This document shows, one piece after another, positions 6,707 to 10,208 of a stretch of DNA of 10,208 bases. Source of the stretch: Bacilli bacterium (lineage in GTDB: Bacteria > Bacillota_I > Bacilli_A > RFN20 > CAG-449); the NCBI GenBank assembly GCA_900755065.1, contig CAAEFC010000015.1, forward strand, positions 1 to 10,208, read 5' to 3'. Each line of letters opens with the position of its first letter. The stretch's first letter is position 1. A program made the position numbers and the translations under genes. The notes beneath the pieces were generated by a model, which searched no databases, had not been told where the DNA came from, and was given only the letters and a program-made list of their open reading frames with translations.

Positions 6707-7165
6707 TTAGTATTTGTATAAAAGGATAGCGACTCCGATAAACGATCTGTCTCCTTCTTTTAAAAAGGAATGATACGCTTTCACATCGATTTTTTGATAT
6801 TCCTCCGTTCCTTCCCGAAAAGGGATCGTAATGCGATTCGTCTCACGAAATTGCGTTACATCGTAATAACTGATCGGTACTGCACCGGCAGTTTTCATAC
6901 AGACCTTTTCGTCATTTACAAACAGATAATCGCAAGGTATGCTGCCTTTAATGGCAAAGTTATACGTATCTTCCCGATTCACTTTGTTGAGTGTAAAAAC
7001 CAAGCGTTCCGTATTGATTTCTTCAAAATGGCATTCCAATGAAAATTCATCCGTCAGTTTAATCTTCCACGTGTCTCCGGGAGAATACTTGACCGCATTT
7101 GAGCCGCAGGAACTCAGTCCTACTACAAAGAGCAAAATAAACGCAATTATTCTTTTTTTCATCAT
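6707..7165 (-). CDS. Putative lipoprotein of unknown function
   Basis: This 152-residue protein has a clear lipoprotein signal: MMKKR, a hydrophobic stretch (6-16) and the lipobox LSSC with Cys20 as the expected lipid-modified residue. The mature part of about 133 residues is polar and looks beta-rich (YSPGDTWKIKL, FSLECHFEEI, RLVFTLNK). It ends in a conserved-looking FIGVAILLYKY. I do not recognise a family. The start can be either of two adjacent ATGs (7165 or 7162); an AAGGGAG site lies upstream. The gene has its own promoter and no close partner in the same transcript, so context gives no function. It should sit on the outer face of the cytoplasmic membrane. Confidence 0.8.
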   Translation of the reverse strand: MMKKRIIAFILLFVVGLSSCGSNAVKYSPGDTWKIKLTDEFSLECHFEEINTERLVFTLNKVNREDTYNFAIKGSIPCDYLFVNDEKVCMKTAGAVPISYYDVTQFRETNRITIPFREGTEEYQKIDVKAYHSFLKEGDRSFIGVAILLYKY

Positions 7166-7190
7166 CGATCCCGTCTCTCCCTTAATTTTT

Positions 7191-7220
7191 ATTATATCGT
7201 TGACTGGGTTGTATTTTCAA
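7191..7220 (-). promoter_or_regulatory. Promoter of the lipoprotein gene
   Basis: The -35 box TTGAAA (7215-7220) and consensus -10 box TATAAT (7191-7196) are 18 bases apart, about 25 bases upstream of the ATG. Together with the strong terminator at 7304-7345 this separates the lipoprotein gene from the uvrA-to-tRNA-Leu operon. Between the two (7221-7303) I see only a run of seven G (7275-7281). Confidence 0.75.
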
Positions 7221-7303
7221 TTCAAAACGAGGTATTGCATCGAATGGCAAACTGAATCGGTTTCTCCGTGAAAAGGGGGGGCATAAAACGATGAACCTCT
7301 TCC

Positions 7304-7345
7304 AAAAAAATAAGTCTTGACGCCATATTTCTATGACATCAAGAC
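7304..7345 (-). terminator. Strong intrinsic terminator after tRNA-Leu
   Basis: On the minus strand GTCTTGATGTCAT (7333-7345) pairs fully with ATGGCGTCAAGAC (7314-7326), 13 bp with two G-U pairs, around the six-base loop AGAAAT. TTATTTTTTT follows at once. It starts 14 bases beyond the tRNA-Leu CCA and should end the whole uvrA-pfk-dut-tRNA transcript. Confidence 0.92.
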
Positions 7346-7358
7346 AAATGTTTCTTTA

Positions 7359-7443
7359 TGGTGGGGATAAACGGACTCGAACCGTCACGTCTCTCAACAT
7401 TAGATCCTGATTCTAACGCGTCTGCCAATTTCGCCATATCCCC
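7359..7443 (-). tRNA. tRNA-Leu, anticodon CAG
   Basis: An 85-nt class II tRNA with encoded CCA (7359-7361). The acceptor arms are GGGGATA and TATCCCC. The anticodon stem TTAGA/TCTAA has the loop ATCAGGA, giving anticodon CAG, which reads CUG. It has a long variable arm and the T-loop TTCGAGT (T-stem GACGG/CCGTT, one G-U pair). It begins 9 bases after the stop codon of the pilin-like gene and I see no clear promoter of its own, so it may be cut from the operon mRNA. Confidence 0.96.
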
Positions 7444-7452
7444 GAATAAAGG

Positions 7453-7743
7453 TTATTTTTCCAGAGGTGTTTTCTCGTTTTTCTGGGTATCCTCCGAAAT
7501 GTTTCCGTGATCGTCTATCACCCAAAACAGATGACCATCGTTATAATATATTACCTCACCTTCCCCCAAATTGTCAACATTATTGAAAGATAAATATTCT
7601 TCGTAATACGCTTTCGCAGCAAGGTAAGAGGCGGTAACCCGCGCTTTTCCGACATTTGTCAGAATCGTCGGAATGCAGAAACCCGCTAAAAGGGCGACCG
7701 CCGAAGCGACGAACGCCGCTTCTATCCATTTTTTCTTTTTCAT
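7453..7743 (-). CDS. Small membrane protein with pilin-like N-terminal helix
   Basis: This 96-residue protein starts with four Lys, then one hydrophobic helix (about 6-28), then a helical, Ala/Tyr-rich stretch (34-52) and a small soluble tail ending in a charged segment. The helix resembles type IV pilins and pseudopilins: Glu8 and Pro25 are 17 residues apart, the same as Glu5 and Pro22 of mature pilins, and GKAR..A follows as in many pilins. The Gly/Ala before a cleavage site is missing (KKKKWIE). The ATG at 7743 lies one base after the dut stop (TAG-T-ATG) and lacks a good ribosome site, so translation is probably coupled; a longer reading from 7794 would run through dut and has no support. 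It is not a recognised family member, and the pilin relation is a pattern-based inference. Confidence 0.7.
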   Translation of the reverse strand: MKKKKWIEAAFVASAVALLAGFCIPTILTNVGKARVTASYLAAKAYYEEYLSFNNVDNLGEGEVIYYNDGHLFWVIDDHGNISEDTQKNEKTPLEK

Positions 7744-7744
7744 A

Positions 7745-8257
7745 CTACCGGTTGGTCGAACCGAATCCTCCCTTTCTTTCTGCATCGGCTTCATCGTCGA
7801 CGGTGATTCCGTATTCCAGAAAAATGCCTTGTGCGAACCCTTCGCCTTTTCCGATTTTCAGCGTTTTTCCCGAATGACCGTCATTGGTCAATTTGATGAA
7901 AATATGCCCCTCGTTTTCTGCCGAATAATAATCGCTGTCGATGACCCCCACCGTATTGTCCAGTTGCAGACGATATTTGAAGCCCAGACTCGATCTCGGC
8001 ACTAAAATCAGCACATAATCTTCATCGATGCGGCATCGGATTCCCGTAGGAATCCTGACGGTTTCTCCGGGTTTCAGCGTGATGTCCGAATAAGAGAAGA
8101 AATCATATCCGGCGGAAAATTTCGTTGCCCGTTTCGGAAGAGAAATCGAATCGTACAGCGCGCGCTTGTCCGCCTCTTTCAAATCCGGTAAAAATTCATC
8201 GAGGGTTTTGGCAAACGTCCCGAAAGAAACCTTTTCAAACTTCGCTACTCTTTTCAT
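7745..8257 (-). CDS. dut: dUTP diphosphatase
   Basis: This 170-residue trimeric-type dUTPase hydrolyses dUTP to dUMP and pyrophosphate, keeping uracil out of DNA and feeding dTMP synthesis. All five motifs are visible: AGYDFF (49-54), PRSSLG (87-92), NTVGVIDSDYY (101-111) with the catalytic Asp107, GEGFAQ (138-143), and the C-terminal RKGGFGST (161-168) that closes over the active site. About 40 residues before motif I make it longer than minimal bacterial forms. A GTG at 8266 is in frame, but AAGGG is eight bases from the ATG at 8257 and too close to the GTG. It follows pfk after 20 bases. dUTPases are also common in phages, but the housekeeping neighbours argue for a chromosomal gene. Confidence 0.95.
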   Translation of the reverse strand: MKRVAKFEKVSFGTFAKTLDEFLPDLKEADKRALYDSISLPKRATKFSAGYDFFSYSDITLKPGETVRIPTGIRCRIDEDYVLILVPRSSLGFKYRLQLDNTVGVIDSDYYSAENEGHIFIKLTNDGHSGKTLKIGKGEGFAQGIFLEYGITVDDEADAERKGGFGSTNR

Positions 8258-8277
8258 TTTTTTCACCCTTACCCATT

Positions 8278-9441
8278 CTATCGGAATTCCTCCGGAATAT
8301 CAATTCTCAGCGAATCATCTTTGAAAATCGAAAAATACGCTTTCCCCTTTCGGCTCAGATCCCGGTGATCCGGTCGAAGAAAATCCGGCGGCATCGTCCG
8401 GACCTTGTTGGCGACTAAGCGAAATGCTTTCAATGCGCATCGGATTTCGCCGTTCTGCCTTTCGATGCAGATGACGCCCGGCTTTCCTTCCGCGGCGGCC
8501 TTTGCCGCCTGAAATCCGCATTCTTCCGCCCAACGGACGTCTAAGGGACTTTGAAGGTGCGCCGAAGCACGTTGCATCAGATTCAATTCGATATGGCGCG
8601 TCGGATAATGCCCGTAGCGGGAAAGCCAATCGCAAAGATTTTTACTTACCGAGCCGAGTTGCTTATGCCCGAAAGCATCCAGATGATTGTCGTCGCAGAA
8701 AATGTATTGACCGTGAGCGTCTTTCAGCGCTTCCGAAACGCAGATGAGAACGCGCTGTTTTTCGCCGTAAATCTGCTTTACATCTTTGAGAAAGGCATAT
8801 GGATCGAAGGGAATTTCGGGAATGTAAATCAAGTCGGGGCCGAGTCCGTAATCGATGGCTAACGCAGAAGAAGCGCATAGCCAGCCGGCATCCCGTCCCA
8901 TCAGTTCGACGATCGTGATTCTTCCCTTCTGATAAGAGCGGATATCCAGCGAAATCTCCGTCAAAGTCTTGATGATATAGCGGACTGCGCTTGGAAAACC
9001 GGGAGTAAAATCGCATTCTTCCAGATCGTTGTCGATGGTTTTCGCAATTCCCACGACCGTGCAATCGTATCCGACGTAACGGAAATATCGGTCAAGTCTT
9101 TCCGCCGTGTCCATCGAATCGTTTCCTCCGTTGACGAATACGGTTCGGATATCGCGTTTTCGCATCGCGGCAAGGATTTTGGAATAAATCGGGTCGGAAA
9201 AGTCGCCGAGTTTGACGCGGGCGCTTCCCAAAACGGCACCCGGAATCGCTGTAAGCGACGAATAGTCGCGATCCTTCCGGATCGGTATCAACCGATCGTC
9301 GATCAACCCCTGAATGCCGTATTTCGCACCGAAAAGAGTTCCGGATTCCGCATTTTCCTGATAAGCCCGGATCACACCGTAAAAAGAAGCATTGATGACC
9401 GAAGTCGGGCCGCCCGACTGCAAGTAAACTGCGTTTTTCAT
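8278..9441 (-). CDS. Phosphofructokinase, probably pyrophosphate-dependent
   Basis: This 387-residue phosphofructokinase converts fructose 6-phosphate to the 1,6-bisphosphate. Family blocks are SGGPTSVINAS (9-19), GGNDSMDT (105-112), AKTIDND (133-139), TPGFPSA (146-152) and MGRDAGW (181-187). Two residues point to pyrophosphate rather than ATP as donor: Asp108 where ATP enzymes have Gly (GGDGS), and Lys134 where they have Gly (PGTIDND). With PPi the reaction is reversible and saves ATP. The Pro normally before that Lys is Ala here. The frame is open to 9600, but that stretch overlaps uvrA and is Arg/Gly-rich nonsense. The ATG at 9441 overlaps the uvrA stop as ATGA and has an AGGG site. The length exceeds the roughly 320 residues of ATP-PFK, as expected for the PPi type. 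Confidence 0.92.
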   Translation of the reverse strand: MKNAVYLQSGGPTSVINASFYGVIRAYQENAESGTLFGAKYGIQGLIDDRLIPIRKDRDYSSLTAIPGAVLGSARVKLGDFSDPIYSKILAAMRKRDIRTVFVNGGNDSMDTAERLDRYFRYVGYDCTVVGIAKTIDNDLEECDFTPGFPSAVRYIIKTLTEISLDIRSYQKGRITIVELMGRDAGWLCASSALAIDYGLGPDLIYIPEIPFDPYAFLKDVKQIYGEKQRVLICVSEALKDAHGQYIFCDDNHLDAFGHKQLGSVSKNLCDWLSRYGHYPTRHIELNLMQRASAHLQSPLDVRWAEECGFQAAKAAAEGKPGVICIERQNGEIRCALKAFRLVANKVRTMPPDFLRPDHRDLSRKGKAYFSIFKDDSLRIDIPEEFR

Positions 9442-10208
9442 TTCGCCGCCCTGGCGCGATCCCTTTCGATGATTTTTTTCAGGTATTTTCCCGTATAGGA
9501 TTCCGCGCAGCGCATCACTTCTTCCGGCGTTCCCTGCGCGACGATATTTCCGCCCTGATCGCCGCCTTCCGGACCGAGATCGATGATGTAATCCGCGCAT
9601 TTGATGATGTCGAGATTATGCTCGATGACGATTACGGAATTTCCGTTGGCAACGATCGTATTCAAAACGTTCAGCAACGCGCGGATGTCGTCGATGTGAA
9701 GACCCGTCGTCGGTTCATCGAGAATGTAGAGGGTATTTCCGGTCGAGCGCCTTTGCAATTCATACGCCAGTTTGACCCTCTGGCTTTCTCCGCCGGAAAG
9801 CGTCGTGGAACTCTGTCCCAGTTTGATGTAACCCAATCCGACGTCCACCAGCGTTTTTACCTTGCGGTGAATCGCAGGAACGTTTTCAAAAAACCGCTCG
9901 GCTTCTTCGCACGTCATTTCCAGAACGTCAAAAATGTTTTTTCCCTTATAAGTGACTTGAAGCGTTTCTTCGTTGTATCTTCTGCCGCCGCATTCGTCGC
10001 AGGTGACGAACACGTCCGGAAGGAAATTCATCGAAATCCGCTTGACGCCGTCGCCGCCGCATTTTTCGCAACAGCCCCCCTTGACGTTGAATGAAAAGCG
10101 GCTCTTGGTGTATCCTCTGGCTTTGGCTTCGATCGTATTGGCGAACAGGTCGCGGATATCGTCGAAAACTTCGATGTAGGTCGCCGGATTGCTTCGCGGC
10201 GTTCTTCC
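9438..10208 (-). CDS. uvrA: UvrA excinuclease subunit, C-terminal part
   Basis: The last 256 residues of UvrA, the ATPase that finds bulky DNA lesions and loads UvrB in nucleotide excision repair; the frame is open to the window edge. Visible are GRTPRSNPATY (1-11); the C-terminal zinc module with C47/C50 and C70/C73 around GGDG and FLPDVFVTC; the second ABC signature LSGGESQRVKLA (137-148); Walker B ILDEPTTGLH (162-171); and the switch His in VIVIEHNLD. An additional Cys46 replaces the Arg usual in KGGRCE. The C-terminus is short and basic (ERDRARAAK). It overlaps pfk by four bases (ATGA), so the downstream genes are probably in one operon whose promoter lies outside the window. Confidence 0.97.
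   Translation of the reverse strand, partial: GRTPRSNPATYIEVFDDIRDLFANTIEAKARGYTKSRFSFNVKGGCCEKCGGDGVKRISMNFLPDVFVTCDECGGRRYNEETLQVTYKGKNIFDVLEMTCEEAERFFENVPAIHRKVKTLVDVGLGYIKLGQSSTTLSGGESQRVKLAYELQRRSTGNTLYILDEPTTGLHIDDIRALLNVLNTIVANGNSVIVIEHNLDIIKCADYIIDLGPEGGDQGGNIVAQGTPEEVMRCAESYTGKYLKKIIERDRARAAK

Noticed and set aside
7291..7320. Nine-codon plus-strand frame preceded by a run of seven G
   Set aside because: It is too short to support, and it runs into the tRNA-Leu terminator on the other strand.
7745..8257. dUTPase as a sign of a prophage
   Set aside because: Neighbours are uvrA, pfk and a tRNA in one tight operon; no phage genes, integrase or attachment repeats are visible.
9442..9600. 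Extension of the phosphofructokinase start to 9600
   Set aside because: The additional 53 residues overlap uvrA in another frame and are Arg/Gly-rich; the ATG at 9441 matches the family N-terminus.

Overview
The window looks like ordinary chromosome of a Gram-positive, low-to-mid GC bacterium, probably Bacillota (Bacilli or Erysipelotrichia-like). Signs of this are purine-rich Shine-Dalgarno sites, sigma-A type promoters, an HTH_3 regulator of the 'ISKWEKG' type, a DUF2974 hydrolase and a lipoprotein with a classical lipobox. The lineage call is an inference from protein style. TGA acts as a stop throughout, so the code is standard. Every supported gene lies on the minus strand, so the region is best read from high to low coordinates.

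Right third (10208 down to 7304): a compact operon enters the window inside uvrA (C-terminal 256 residues). It continues with a phosphofructokinase carrying the pyrophosphate-type active-site residues (uvrA and pfk overlap as ATGA), a dUTPase (dut), a 96-residue membrane protein with a type IV pilin-like N-terminal helix, and tRNA-Leu(CAG). A strong intrinsic terminator closes it. UvrA and dUTPase both protect genome integrity; PFK is central glycolysis.

Middle (7220 to 6381): a single lipoprotein gene of unknown function with its own promoter, then about 330 bases without a convincing gene that hold a palindrome, a possible bidirectional terminator and the cls promoter region.

Left-middle (6380 to 739): cardiolipin synthase and, 11 bases further, a DUF2974/Mbeg1-like alpha/beta hydrolase form a probable membrane-lipid pair. 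Next comes a metal-efflux operon: an SmtB/CzrA-type ArsR repressor and a Zn/Cd/Pb P1B-type ATPase. It has a good promoter and a dyad operator just downstream of it, and ends in a terminator.

Left end (762 to 1): that terminator physically contains the promoter of a membrane-anchored XRE-family regulator, followed by tRNA-Ala(GGC) with its own promoter and terminator. Bases 1-118 show nothing recognisable.

I found no mobile element, CRISPR array, prophage or clear novel defence system. The items most worth a second look are the terminator/promoter overlap, the pilin-like protein without a prepilin cleavage site, the His-rich ATPase with its operator, the cls-hydrolase pairing, and the membrane-tethered XRE protein.
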